From positions 2,835,001 through 2,899,000 of the forward strand of contig NZ_CP150096.1 of NCBI RefSeq assembly GCF_038396765.1: a stretch of DNA of 64,000 nucleotides, given 5' to 3'. Positions 33,999-42,489 of this stretch are shown one piece after another. The position numbers were made by a program, and so were the translations under genes. The stretch comes from Chitinophaga caseinilytica (GTDB taxonomy: Bacteria; Bacteroidota; Bacteroidia; Chitinophagales; Chitinophagaceae). Numbering within the stretch: the stretch's first letter is position 1; every line of letters starts with the position of its first letter. Below the pieces are notes generated by a model that did not search any database, had not been told where the DNA came from, and saw only the letters and a program-made list of their open reading frames with translations.

Positions 33999-36613
33999 TG
34001 GAACTGTCACTCAAATACGAAGCGGTGGGCGCTGAACCTTCGGCGGTGTTCCTCCGGGGCCATGATCCCCGCTGGTGGCTGGAGCACTTCCGCGTCTGGG
34101 GGCTTCGTCCTGCGGATATGACGCTCCTGGCGCTGGCAGGTACATCGGGGCAGGAAGTATCCGGCCTGTTCGTCGTTTTCGCCGCCGGCTGCACGCCCGA
34201 CCCCCTGCTGTTGCCCGAACCGTTCATCCGCACCGGCAAGCGCCTGTTCATCCCCCAACATACGGTGCTCCTGCCTGCGATGACCGATGCGGAGCTGGAA
34301 GCGCTTTGCATTTGGGATTACCAGCTCCTGCATCCCTCGCTGGGATTTTACGGACTGGACAAGGCAGACGTGCTGCCGCCGGAAAGCCTCGTGATCCTGC
34401 CCCAACCCGTCGACGAAAACCGGGATTTCAATATTGCCCAGGTGGCCCCGCTGCCGCGCATTGCGCGTGTGAGGATGGAGATGCCAGAAGAAGATACGCT
34501 CACGCGGGAAGCGAAAGCCATTGGCAGCAAAGAGCTCCCGCCGCCCGAAGGGGCGCCCAAAAGCTGGTTCGGTAGAAAACTCCTGCAGGTGCAGCTCATC
34601 GCCGCCTCGGCCGCACGATCGATCGTTGGTTTGTTTGCCGGGAACGGCCAAAACGGGCTGTTGGGGAAATTGGCGGCATGGCTGGACAAAAAGCTGAGCC
34701 ATCTCCGGAAACTGCAGGAAGACGAAGCCGACCGCCTGCTGCGCATGTTCCGGGAAAACCCCGAACTGGCGCTGGAATACGCTATGCCGCTGGACCCGAA
34801 CGCCCGTCCGGATGGCGATTCCGCAGCCAGCGGCAGGCTCGTGCGCCGGGACGCGCGTTATCATTCGTGGCTGCTGAACCGTGGCGGACGCGGAGGGGGC
34901 GTCCAGATGCTGGATGGAGATACGTACCAAAACCTGCAGGAACAATACCGGAAATCGGCCAAAACGGCGGAAGAGAACGGTGACTGGAGCCGTGCGGCAT
35001 ACATTCACGCCCATTTGCTGAAAGATTACCATGCAGCTGCGAAGGCGCTTCGAAGCGGGAAATTCTTCCGCGACGCGGCGGTCATGTATCATGACAAGCT
35101 GGAAAATCTGCACAATGCGGCAGCATGTTACCAGGAAGGCGGCATGTACCCCGAAGCCATCGCGCTGTACCTGAAACTGGAGCTCTACGAAGAAGCCGGC
35201 GACTTGCATGTGCTGAACGGAGACGATGCGGAAGCGAAAGATTGTTATGAAAGAAAGGTTGCCGGCCATCTCAAATACGATAAATATCTCGAAGCGGCCC
35301 AACTCATCGAAGAGAAAATGCACGACCGCGAGCGGGCGCAGCGCTGCCTGCTCAACGGGTGGTACGGTAAATCTTCGGCAGCGCGTTGCCTGGTGGAATA
35401 CATCAGGAAGGCCGACGGGCCCGTCCATGAAAACATTCGCCGGTTGTACGAAGAGGTGGTCGTACCGACGGAGCATCGCCGGTTCCTGGATGTGTTGAGC
35501 GAGTTGAAAAGCGCATCTCCTGAAGCCGGGGAAACGGCGCGCGACCTGGCGTACCAAATCGTCGGGGCTTCGGTGGGCCGTGGTGAAAAGGACTTGCTGC
35601 CGATGTTGGGAAGCTTTGTGCCGGAGGACCCTTTCCTCCGGAAAGACGCCCTGAACTTCCAGCTGCAAATGCCTGCATTGCCGGAAAGAGAGAAGCGGAA
35701 TATCGACAAGCTGAAGCTCCGCACCGACATCCATTGGCTGGAGGCCGTTGGCTGGCGGCAGCAGATTATCGTGATCGGCTCTTCCGGCGGAAAGCTCGTG
35801 CTGGCCCGCTGCAATTGGGAAGGGGAGGTGTTGTACCAGAATACGGAGCTCCCGCTTGATTATAATAGTATGAGGCAGCTGCTCGTTGTTTCCGCCAACG
35901 ATCTGGATAACCGCATCCTGGTTTGTGACCCTTACGGGGCATTCGCATCCCAGGAATTCAGCCATGAACCGGCATTCGGGGATGGGTTTACGATCCTGAG
36001 GAACATCCCGGAAGAATATGGGGCGTACATCCGTATCGGTCATGCGGAACGGACGATCATACGTTTGGCGAATGATATTGCAGGTAAGCATACAATTTCC
36101 CCGGTGTTGTTGCCACCGGGCGCCAATTCTTTCAGTGAATTGATTCATGAAGGAGAAATTTCGGTTGGATTGGCTCGGATTTTCAGTTGGAAGCATAAAT
36201 ATTTTACCGCCGATAGCGACCGCTTGTTGATTATGACCGATCTTGAAGAACCGGAAAAAATTGAAACCCGCTGCAATTGCCTTTGCCAGTCCGGAAAATG
36301 GCTGGCCTGGCTGGATGAAAACAGGGTGGTGCATATCATGGACGCGGAAGAGATCGCCATTCAGCGCCCTGATACGGAAGGCGGCAGGGATTTTCATACG
36401 TTGGAATTCATAACACCGGGATTCTTGGTGGCCGCCGGCAGGGATGTGATGGTGGGGTTCGAATTGACGGATGGGGCGTGGATAATGGCTGGCGAGGGAG
36501 AAATGAACGGAAGATGTCTAAAACTATTTCCCAGCGGAAGTTTTGGCCGGTTCGCCGGTATGTTCATCGACGGAACGATCCGGTTTTTCGATATTCCGGG
36601 TGAAACGGATTAA
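33995..36613 (+). CDS. Large bpX protein: helical solenoid plus beta-propeller
   Basis: An 872-residue protein starting at MMELSLKYEAVGAEPSAVFL; its ATG overlaps the vWA gene's stop by 4 bases. The N-terminal 170 residues contain a bpX-like region (FLRGHDPRWWLEHFRVWGL). Residues about 310-520 form TPR-like helical hairpins (GDWSRAAYIHAHLLKDYHAA, NAAACYQEGGMYPEAIALYL, EAGDLHVLNGDDAEAKDCYE). The last 300 residues show beta-propeller-like strands (QIIVIGSSGGKLVLARCN, GKWLAWLDENRVVHIMDAEE). Solenoid plus propeller is a protein-binding architecture and could be the target-recognition subunit. It is the last gene of the operon and is followed by a terminator. Confidence 0.76.
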   Translation: MMELSLKYEAVGAEPSAVFLRGHDPRWWLEHFRVWGLRPADMTLLALAGTSGQEVSGLFVVFAAGCTPDPLLLPEPFIRTGKRLFIPQHTVLLPAMTDAELEALCIWDYQLLHPSLGFYGLDKADVLPPESLVILPQPVDENRDFNIAQVAPLPRIARVRMEMPEEDTLTREAKAIGSKELPPPEGAPKSWFGRKLLQVQLIAASAARSIVGLFAGNGQNGLLGKLAAWLDKKLSHLRKLQEDEADRLLRMFRENPELALEYAMPLDPNARPDGDSAASGRLVRRDARYHSWLLNRGGRGGGVQMLDGDTYQNLQEQYRKSAKTAEENGDWSRAAYIHAHLLKDYHAAAKALRSGKFFRDAAVMYHDKLENLHNAAACYQEGGMYPEAIALYLKLELYEEAGDLHVLNGDDAEAKDCYERKVAGHLKYDKYLEAAQLIEEKMHDRERAQRCLLNGWYGKSSAARCLVEYIRKADGPVHENIRRLYEEVVVPTEHRRFLDVLSELKSASPEAGETARDLAYQIVGASVGRGEKDLLPMLGSFVPEDPFLRKDALNFQLQMPALPEREKRNIDKLKLRTDIHWLEAVGWRQQIIVIGSSGGKLVLARCNWEGEVLYQNTELPLDYNSMRQLLVVSANDLDNRILVCDPYGAFASQEFSHEPAFGDGFTILRNIPEEYGAYIRIGHAERTIIRLANDIAGKHTISPVLLPPGANSFSELIHEGEISVGLARIFSWKHKYFTADSDRLLIMTDLEEPEKIETRCNCLCQSGKWLAWLDENRVVHIMDAEEIAIQRPDTEGGRDFHTLEFITPGFLVAAGRDVMVGFELTDGAWIMAGEGEMNGRCLKLFPSGSFGRFAGMFIDGTIRFFDIPGETD

Positions 36614-36620
36614 AAAAGAA

Positions 36621-36653
36621 AAGCCCCTCCGGCCGGAGGGGCTTAATTATTTT
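36621..36653. terminator. Bidirectional terminator after the bpX operon
   Basis: A perfect 24-bp palindrome (AAGCCCCTCCGG/CCGGAGGGGCTT, 36621-36644) between the convergent bpX operon and desaturase gene, flanked by A-rich and T-rich tracts. Confidence 0.8.
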
Positions 36654-36664
36654 GCAAGGCGTTC

Positions 36665-37543
36665 CTATACCGAAACCTTATTGTTTTCCCTCACCTTTTC
36701 CGGTACCCCGTGGATATCCCACACGAGGCCGAACCAGCCGAGCATCTTGATGATGTAAAACGTGATGTCGATCTCCCACCAATAGAAGCCCTGGCGCGTA
36801 GCGCGCTGGTAGTAGTGGTGGTTGTTGTGCCAGCCTTCGCCGAGGGTCACCAGTGCGAGGATGAGGCTGTTTTTGGATTCGTCGCCGGTTTTGTAACGGG
36901 GCTTGCCCCATTTGTGCATAAGCGAGTTGATGGTGAAAGTGCCGTGGAACAACAGGATCGTGCTGAGGAAGAACCCGATGAAAAGCGTGGAAAGCCCGGC
37001 CGACCAGTCGAACCAACCCGCGCCATTCACTTTGTTGCCGATGAAATACACGACAACAGCGAGGATCAGCGGCGGAACGAAGTGGTACTTATTGAGCCAG
37101 AACAGTTCTTTATGCTTCATATCCTTGATGAGATCGTAGCGGGTTTCCTTGTGTTCCTTGTCCATGATCCAGCCGATATGGGCATGCCAGAAGCCGTAGA
37201 TCTTGGCGGAGTGGGGGTCTTCCGGGGTATCGGAATGTTTGTGATGGACGCGGTGATTGGCAGCCCACCATAACACCCCTTTCTGGAAGCTGCTCTGCGC
37301 GCCGCAAGCCAGCAGGAATTGGAAGAAACGGGAAGTTTTATACGATCGGTGCGAGAAGTATCGGTGATATCCGCCGGTCACGAAGAACATGCGCACGAAA
37401 TACAGCACTGCGCACAAAATCCAGTCGAAAGCAGTCACATGCGTGAAGAAGGCGAGAAAGGGCACGAGGTGCATCCCAATGAAGTCCATCTCGTGCAGCC
37501 AGTTGGTCCCCGCTTTCTTATTCGGAGTAATGGTGGTATTCAT
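36665..37543 (-). CDS. Membrane acyl-CoA/fatty-acid desaturase
   Basis: A 292-residue integral membrane desaturase with three His boxes binding the di-iron centre: GGYHRYFSHR, NHRVHHKHSD and EGWHNNHHYY. Four hydrophobic segments are visible (HLVPFLAFFTHVTAFDWILC, YHFVPPLILAVVVYFIGNKV, STLFIGFFLSTILLFHGTF and the region near VTGGYHR). It introduces a cis double bond, usually delta-9, adjusting membrane fluidity. A promoter with TTG-N20-TACTTTTG lies four bases before the ATG. Confidence 0.92.
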   Translation of the reverse strand: MNTTITPNKKAGTNWLHEMDFIGMHLVPFLAFFTHVTAFDWILCAVLYFVRMFFVTGGYHRYFSHRSYKTSRFFQFLLACGAQSSFQKGVLWWAANHRVHHKHSDTPEDPHSAKIYGFWHAHIGWIMDKEHKETRYDLIKDMKHKELFWLNKYHFVPPLILAVVVYFIGNKVNGAGWFDWSAGLSTLFIGFFLSTILLFHGTFTINSLMHKWGKPRYKTGDESKNSLILALVTLGEGWHNNHHYYQRATRQGFYWWEIDITFYIIKMLGWFGLVWDIHGVPEKVRENNKVSV

Positions 37544-37547
37544 CCGC

Positions 37548-37578
37548 CAAAAGTACGGGGTGATTTATTAATCTGCAA
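37548..37578 (-). promoter_or_regulatory. Promoter of the desaturase gene
   Basis: On the minus strand TTG (complement of 37576-37578), a 20-bp spacer and TACTTTTG (complement of 37548-37555) fit the Bacteroidota consensus well. Only four bases separate it from the ATG, implying a leaderless mRNA. Confidence 0.6.
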
Positions 37579-37769
37579 TGATTTCAGTCAACGGATATAG
37601 GTGGATTTAACATTGTCTTAACGATTTCGGGCGATCTATGATGGAATTTTTACAAATCGAATTGATTTCCGTCAACGGGATTTTCAGTTTCCGTTTTGAC
37701 GGTATGTAAAATGCTGCAGGCGACATTCAGTAGAAATACGGTACTGCCAAAAATACGTAGCATCGCCGA

Positions 37770-37800
37770 TTGCCCCTCATTCGTGACGGAGGTACCTTTG
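37770..37800 (+). promoter_or_regulatory. Promoter of the ZU5-like lipoprotein gene
   Basis: TTG at 37770-37772, a 20-bp spacer and TACCTTTG at 37793-37800 form a good TTG/TAnnTTTG match; the start codon at 37842 leaves a leader of about 35 nt. Confidence 0.6.
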
Positions 37801-37841
37801 CGTTGGAATATCATCATCAGCTAATAACCATCTTACCCCAC

Positions 37842-39133
37842 ATGAAACGGATCATCGCCCCCGTGCTGGCCATGCTATTGCTATTTGCCTGCACTTCACA
37901 CAAAAATAATGATAACGTAACCCCTGAACCGCAACCGCCCAAAGGCGCCGTTCGCCCCGCTGGCACTTCACTCGGCACACCCGTCACCAAAGCCATCGGC
38001 GCACAGGGGGAGACATTTCCTCGGGAGACGGGAAGCTCAAGATTACCGTGCCGGCCGGCGCCATCGCCGCCAACACACAATTCTCCGTGGAGCCCATTTC
38101 CAACACCCTGCCCGGGAGCCCCGGCATCGCCTACAGGCTCCGGCCCGAAGGCGTCAAATTCGCCAAGCCCCTCACCCTGCAGTTCACCTACAACGATGCC
38201 GATCTCGACAGCACGAACGAAGAAGCACTGTTCATGGCTTACCAGTCCAACGACGGCATCTGGCGAATGATCCCCAAAACCCAGCTCGATATCACGCAGA
38301 AAAAGCTGACCGTCCAAACAGATCACTTCTCCGACTGGGCACCCTACGCCATGTTCTGGCTAACGGCCCTCAAAGATGCCGTGAAGCCAAAGGAAACGAC
38401 GTCGCTGGTCATCCATACAACGGAAAATTTCCTGCTGGCCGACCTTACGAAAAACGAGGTGGAGATCGCAAAAGAAAAGGTGCTGGAAAGTGCGGAAAAC
38501 GTGAAGAACTGGAAATTGACCGGCGCCGGAAAGCTGGTGCCCGACGCGAAGCCGTTCCTGGCCAACTATACCGCGCCCGAAAAAGTGCCCAACCCCAACC
38601 CGGTGACCGTGAGCGTAGAGGTCCACAATTTCATCCCGCCCGGTAAAATCCCTGGAAGGGGCGCCACCGGCAAAGCAATCCTGTTCAAGAAAATACGCAT
38701 CTATGACGACACTTATTTCTACGGCACCAACGGGGGAGTTGAGTATAATACCCTGCAGCACTGGTTTTTCGAAGAAGATGGGGAGGAAGTGATGCTGATC
38801 GGCGGTTTTACGGGAACCATTGCCCATATAGGATTGTACCTCCCGAAAGCTTCCGGCCCCGGCACCTACCGGATGAATATGCAGGGAATGGTATATATAG
38901 AAGATTTTTCTCAGGCCGGGAAATTGCTCTACAATACGGTGTATACACATTGCATCAGCGGAGACGATATCAATGCCGCCGGATCTATCGAGATCGAGAA
39001 AGTGGAAACGGTAAACGGCGTAAAATACATCACCGGTAATTTCAGTGTGGGGATGTTTAAATTCACCAGTTGCAGCCCACCGGTGAAGCAGGTTACAGGG
39101 CAATTCCGGGTGCGCGACAGAAGAAGTTACTAA
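37842..39133 (+). pseudogene. ZU5-like lipoprotein, single-base frame break (probably an intact gene)
   Basis: The frame starts with a lipoprotein signal peptide (MKRIIAPVLAMLLLFACTS, Cys at about residue 17). It runs to GAQGE, where the sense changes; the frame one base earlier continues GDISSGDGKLKITVPAGAIA, typical of ZU5-like exported proteins (the G-G-x-x-x-x-x-D-G-x-x-x-x-x-P-x-G-A pattern). Restoring one G in the G5 run at 38006-38010 gives an uninterrupted 430-residue lipoprotein ending VRDRRSY. The rest is beta-rich and of unknown function. It has no obvious operon partner. Confidence 0.8.
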
Positions 39134-39151
39134 GCATATCGGTTGAAGCGC

Positions 39152-39185
39152 AAAAGGGCCGTCATTTCGAAATGACGGCCCTTTT
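39152..39185. terminator. Bidirectional terminator
   Basis: A 16-bp stem (AAAAGGGCCGTCATTT at 39152-39167, AAATGACGGCCCTTTT at 39170-39185) between the convergent lipoprotein and YtxH-like genes. Confidence 0.85.
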
Positions 39186-39208
39186 GGTATATGATAGTGT
39201 AGAGAGAA

Positions 39209-39409
39209 TTATGCAAGTTGCTCCCTTACCTTACGGTCTGCCTTATGGCTGGCCTCCGCGGCTTTCCTGCTGACGCGGTCGTATGCATTGCGGGCAGCTT
39301 TCTTCATATCGTCGATGGCGGCGTCTGCGCGCTGGCGGTTTTTCATGTACCAGAAAATGCCGGCGGCGGCGGTGCCCAAAACGGAAGCTGCGATGATGAT
39401 CTTGTTCAT
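39209..39409 (-). CDS. Small YtxH-like membrane-anchored protein
   Basis: A 66-residue protein: MNKIIIAASVLGTAAAGIFWYM forms one membrane helix, followed by an Ala/Lys/Arg-rich amphipathic helix (DDMKKAARNAYDRVSRKAAE). This layout matches YtxH-type general stress proteins of Bacteroidota. The internal ATG at 39409 is favoured over one 30 bases upstream because it begins directly with the membrane helix. Confidence 0.72.
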   Translation of the reverse strand: MNKIIIAASVLGTAAAGIFWYMKNRQRADAAIDDMKKAARNAYDRVSRKAAEASHKADRKVREQLA

Positions 39410-39934
39410 GACTCTTGTTTTTGGTTCATGCAAATACAAACAATGGGCGTGCCAGAAATTCCCAAAGAATTTTAAAAATCAGGCGCGGACACATTTTCAC
39501 ATGGGTTGAAAAAAGACGATCGCCCGGGGAAAATCGCCATTGACTGATGGCGTTTCGGATGAGAAGAAAAAAGGTGTAACGACAAGAAACGCATGGGCAA
39601 ATTTTGACATGAGTTGCAGACATTGCGTTTTCCATCCACCGGATTTCCAACAAATCGGGAAAGCCGGTTCTCCCGGACAGGCGATTTTCCGCTTTCGCGT
39701 TCGTACACTACAAAATGTGAAATGTGTTGATAATCAATATGATGTATATTTTCGGATCGGGAAAGGATGTATTGGGCAAAAACGACTTTTTAGGGTTAAG
39801 TATTTGTAATTCAGTGAGTTGTTTGAAAAAAGAACAACGTACAAACTTTTTCCCGATCGCGTAAATGGATTTCCCGATCCGACCGCCTTTACCGGTCAAA
39901 ACAGCTGTTCTTTGCAGAAATTTAGAGTGAGCAA
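39410..39934. other. Intergenic region upstream of the siderophore receptor
   Basis: 525 bp with no supportable gene. Two imperfect 20-bp copies (16 of 20 identical) around 39488 and 39600 share ATTTT(C/G)ACATG(G/A)GTTG. Closer to the receptor are the GATCGGGAAA/TTTCCCGATC elements listed separately. The region is AT-richer than the flanking genes, as expected for control DNA. Confidence 0.5.
39752..39882. promoter_or_regulatory. Inverted and direct repeats upstream of the TonB receptor
   Basis: TCGGATCGGGAAA (39752-39764) is the exact inverse of TTTCCCGATCCGA (39870-39882). A further direct copy of TTTCCCGATC sits at 39849-39858, 21 bp (two helical turns) before the one at 39870-39879. The arrangement suggests a multi-site operator or DNA loop controlling the receptor gene that starts at 39935. 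Confidence 0.45.
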
Positions 39935-42415
39935 ATGAAGCAAGTTTACCTCCTGATGCTCGCCGGCGCCCTTGGGGCCCACACGGCGGCAGCACGATCA
40001 ACCTACTATATAACTGCAGCAGTTTCCGATACTGCAGCCACCTTATCTGAAGAAGAAAACCCCGCCAAAGGTTCCCTCAAAGGACATGTATCCACCGCCG
40101 ACGGCAAGCCCGCCGGCTTCGTAACCGTTGTAGTGCGCGAACTCAACCGCGGCACCACCACCGGCGAAGACGGGTCCTTCTCCCTCCGCAACCTCAAGCC
40201 CGGATCTTACACCCTCTTCATATCGTCTGTCGGCCTTAAGCCTGTTGAAAAACAGATCACCATCACCGGTGAACAAGGCACGGAAATCAATATTTCGCTG
40301 GAAGAAACGGCTCACCAGCTTTCCGAAGTGGTGATTTCCGACAAGCGCACCCAGAACGATCGCCCCGTTAACCTGAGCAAACTGCCCATCCCCGTGATGG
40401 ACCTTCCCCAGGCGGTAGCCGTGATCGGCCAGGCCACCATCCGCGAACAGCAGGCCCAGCGCCTCAGCGACGTGGTGAAAAACGTGAACGGCGTTTACCT
40501 CGCTTCCACGCGCGCCGGTACCCAGGAAACCTTCTCCGCCCGCGGTTACGGTTTCGGGAGCTATAATATGTTCAAAAACGGTGCACGCGTCAACTCCGGC
40601 ACTTTCCCGGAAATGAGCTCCCTCGAGCGCGTTGAAGTGCTCAAAGGCAGCGCCGCCATCCTCTACGGACAGGTGGCCCCCGGCGCCGTGATGAACCTCG
40701 TCACCAAACAGCCCAAATTCGAAGGCGGCGGGGAAGTGAGCATGCGCGTAGGCAGCTACGACCTCTACAAACCCTCTTTCGATATCTACGGCCCCATCAG
40801 CGGCAAAGTAGCCTACCGCGTAAACGGTACCTACGAATCCGCCGGCAGCTACCGCGACCACGTCAGCAGCAAACGCTACTACGTGAACCCTTCGCTGCTC
40901 TTCAAAGTATCTCCCCGCACCGAAATCATCGTGCAGGGCGATTACCTGAAACACGATTACACGCCCGACTTCGGCATCGGCACCAACAACGGTAAATCCA
41001 TCGTAGACGTTCCGCGGAACACTTTCTTCGGCACCTCCTGGCAGTATTCCAAAGTTCAGCAGGCCACTGCGGGCGTTACCGTAAGGCATCAGCTGAACAG
41101 CAACTGGAGCATCAACGGCAACGTGGCTTTCCAGCAATACAAAAGGGATTATTACTCCATCGAAAGACTGCAGTTCTCGAAAGATTCGCTGGACCGGCCG
41201 CTCGGCAAAGCACTTAACGACGAAAGATACGTTAGCGCTACGATCGACCTCACCGGTAAATTCAGGACCGGGTCCGTTGAACATACCGTACTTGCAGGTG
41301 TAGACGCTGATAAATATACCACCGACAATACCACTGCCTGGGATTTCGAAGGCGGATACGGCACCAGCAAAAACCTGTACGACAAGATCAGCTTCCGCGA
41401 CCTCGGTCAAAAGCCCGGCCGCCAGGATATGCCGATGGCTACCGCCAGGGAGATCAACAGGCTGCCCGTTTCCCGTTTCGGTGGTTATGTGCAAGACCTG
41501 GTAAGCATTTCCGAAAAACTGAAAGTGCTCGCCGGCATCCGCTGGAGCTATATCGGCAACGAGGCGCAAAGGAAAACCGTGTACAAAACCGGCGCGGAAA
41601 CTTTCACCAAAGGCCAATACGACAACGCTTTCTCACCCCGTTTCGGTGTGGTATATAAACCTATCCCCACCACGGCCCTGTTCGTAAGCTACAGCAATTC
41701 CTTCACCACCAACTCCGGGTACGACCTGAACAAAGAAGCCCTCAAGCCTTCGCTCATCGATCAGTACGAAGCGGGCGTGAAGAACGATTTCTTTGCCGGC
41801 AAACTGTCTGCCAACCTTACCGTTTACAAGATCAGGAACAGCAACCTCGCGCAGGTGGCTACTTATACCCGCGATGGACAAATCAACGGAGACGCGAACA
41901 TGAAGGAGCTCATCGGCGGTACTACCAGCAACGGCGTTGAGATCGACCTGGCGGGGCATCCCGTTGCAGGGCTCGATATCGTGGCCGGTTACAGCTATAA
42001 CGATATCTTCGTGTCCAAAGCCATTACTCCCGCTGAAGGCAAAACCAACGGCAACCTCCTGAAAGGCGACCGCCTCGTGAACAACCCGCACCACACCGCT
42101 AACGCCAGCGTTTTCTACACCCTGCAGAACGGCGGCGCGAAAGGCCTGAAATTCGGCGTGATGGCGTTCTACACCGGCGATCGCAATGTGGGCTGGAACA
42201 ATACCACCGCGCAGCCCGACCGTATGTTCAATGTCAAAGGCTACACCACGCTCGATCTGAACATCGGCTACGGCTGGAAGCAATTCTCCGTAATGGCGAA
42301 GCTGTCCAACATCACCAACGAATACAACTTCCTGGTGCATGAAAACTACAGCATCAACCCGATCCCGCCGCGGCAGTTCACCGCTACCGTAGCGTACCGC
42401 TTCAAATACAAATAA
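39935..42415 (+). CDS. TonB-dependent siderophore receptor
   Basis: An 826-residue outer-membrane receptor with a signal peptide (1-20). A CarboxypepD-regulatory-like domain (about 45-125, KGSLKGHVSTADGKPAGFVT) precedes the plug (about 145-265: VMDLPQAVAVIGQATIREQQ, RGYGFGSYNMFKNGARVNSG, ILYGQVAPGAVMNLVTKQP). The rest is a 22-strand barrel ending in an aromatic strand (TATVAYRFKYK). The plug sequence is like FhuA/FoxA ferric-hydroxamate receptors, so iron-siderophore uptake is likely. No transporter or Fur-type regulator gene is adjacent. Confidence 0.9.
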   Translation: MKQVYLLMLAGALGAHTAAARSTYYITAAVSDTAATLSEEENPAKGSLKGHVSTADGKPAGFVTVVVRELNRGTTTGEDGSFSLRNLKPGSYTLFISSVGLKPVEKQITITGEQGTEINISLEETAHQLSEVVISDKRTQNDRPVNLSKLPIPVMDLPQAVAVIGQATIREQQAQRLSDVVKNVNGVYLASTRAGTQETFSARGYGFGSYNMFKNGARVNSGTFPEMSSLERVEVLKGSAAILYGQVAPGAVMNLVTKQPKFEGGGEVSMRVGSYDLYKPSFDIYGPISGKVAYRVNGTYESAGSYRDHVSSKRYYVNPSLLFKVSPRTEIIVQGDYLKHDYTPDFGIGTNNGKSIVDVPRNTFFGTSWQYSKVQQATAGVTVRHQLNSNWSINGNVAFQQYKRDYYSIERLQFSKDSLDRPLGKALNDERYVSATIDLTGKFRTGSVEHTVLAGVDADKYTTDNTTAWDFEGGYGTSKNLYDKISFRDLGQKPGRQDMPMATAREINRLPVSRFGGYVQDLVSISEKLKVLAGIRWSYIGNEAQRKTVYKTGAETFTKGQYDNAFSPRFGVVYKPIPTTALFVSYSNSFTTNSGYDLNKEALKPSLIDQYEAGVKNDFFAGKLSANLTVYKIRNSNLAQVATYTRDGQINGDANMKELIGGTTSNGVEIDLAGHPVAGLDIVAGYSYNDIFVSKAITPAEGKTNGNLLKGDRLVNNPHHTANASVFYTLQNGGAKGLKFGVMAFYTGDRNVGWNNTTAQPDRMFNVKGYTTLDLNIGYGWKQFSVMAKLSNITNEYNFLVHENYSINPIPPRQFTATVAYRFKYK

Positions 42416-42431
42416 GCTAGTTCGGATAAAG

Positions 42432-42470
42432 GAAAAGGGCTGTATCGGATGATGATACAGCCCTTTTCTA
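42432..42470. terminator. Bidirectional terminator
   Basis: A 15-bp stem (GAAAAGGGCTGTATC at 42432-42446, GATACAGCCCTTTTC at 42454-42468) between the convergent receptor and agmatine deiminase genes. Confidence 0.85.
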
Positions 42471-42489
42471 TTTGGAAAAATAAAGCGCG

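Noticed and set aside
34007..36397. A 796-codon minus-strand frame opposite the large bpX gene
   Set aside because: It has no recognisable motif and mirrors the codon bias of the plus-strand gene, which fits the operon by its ATGA overlap.
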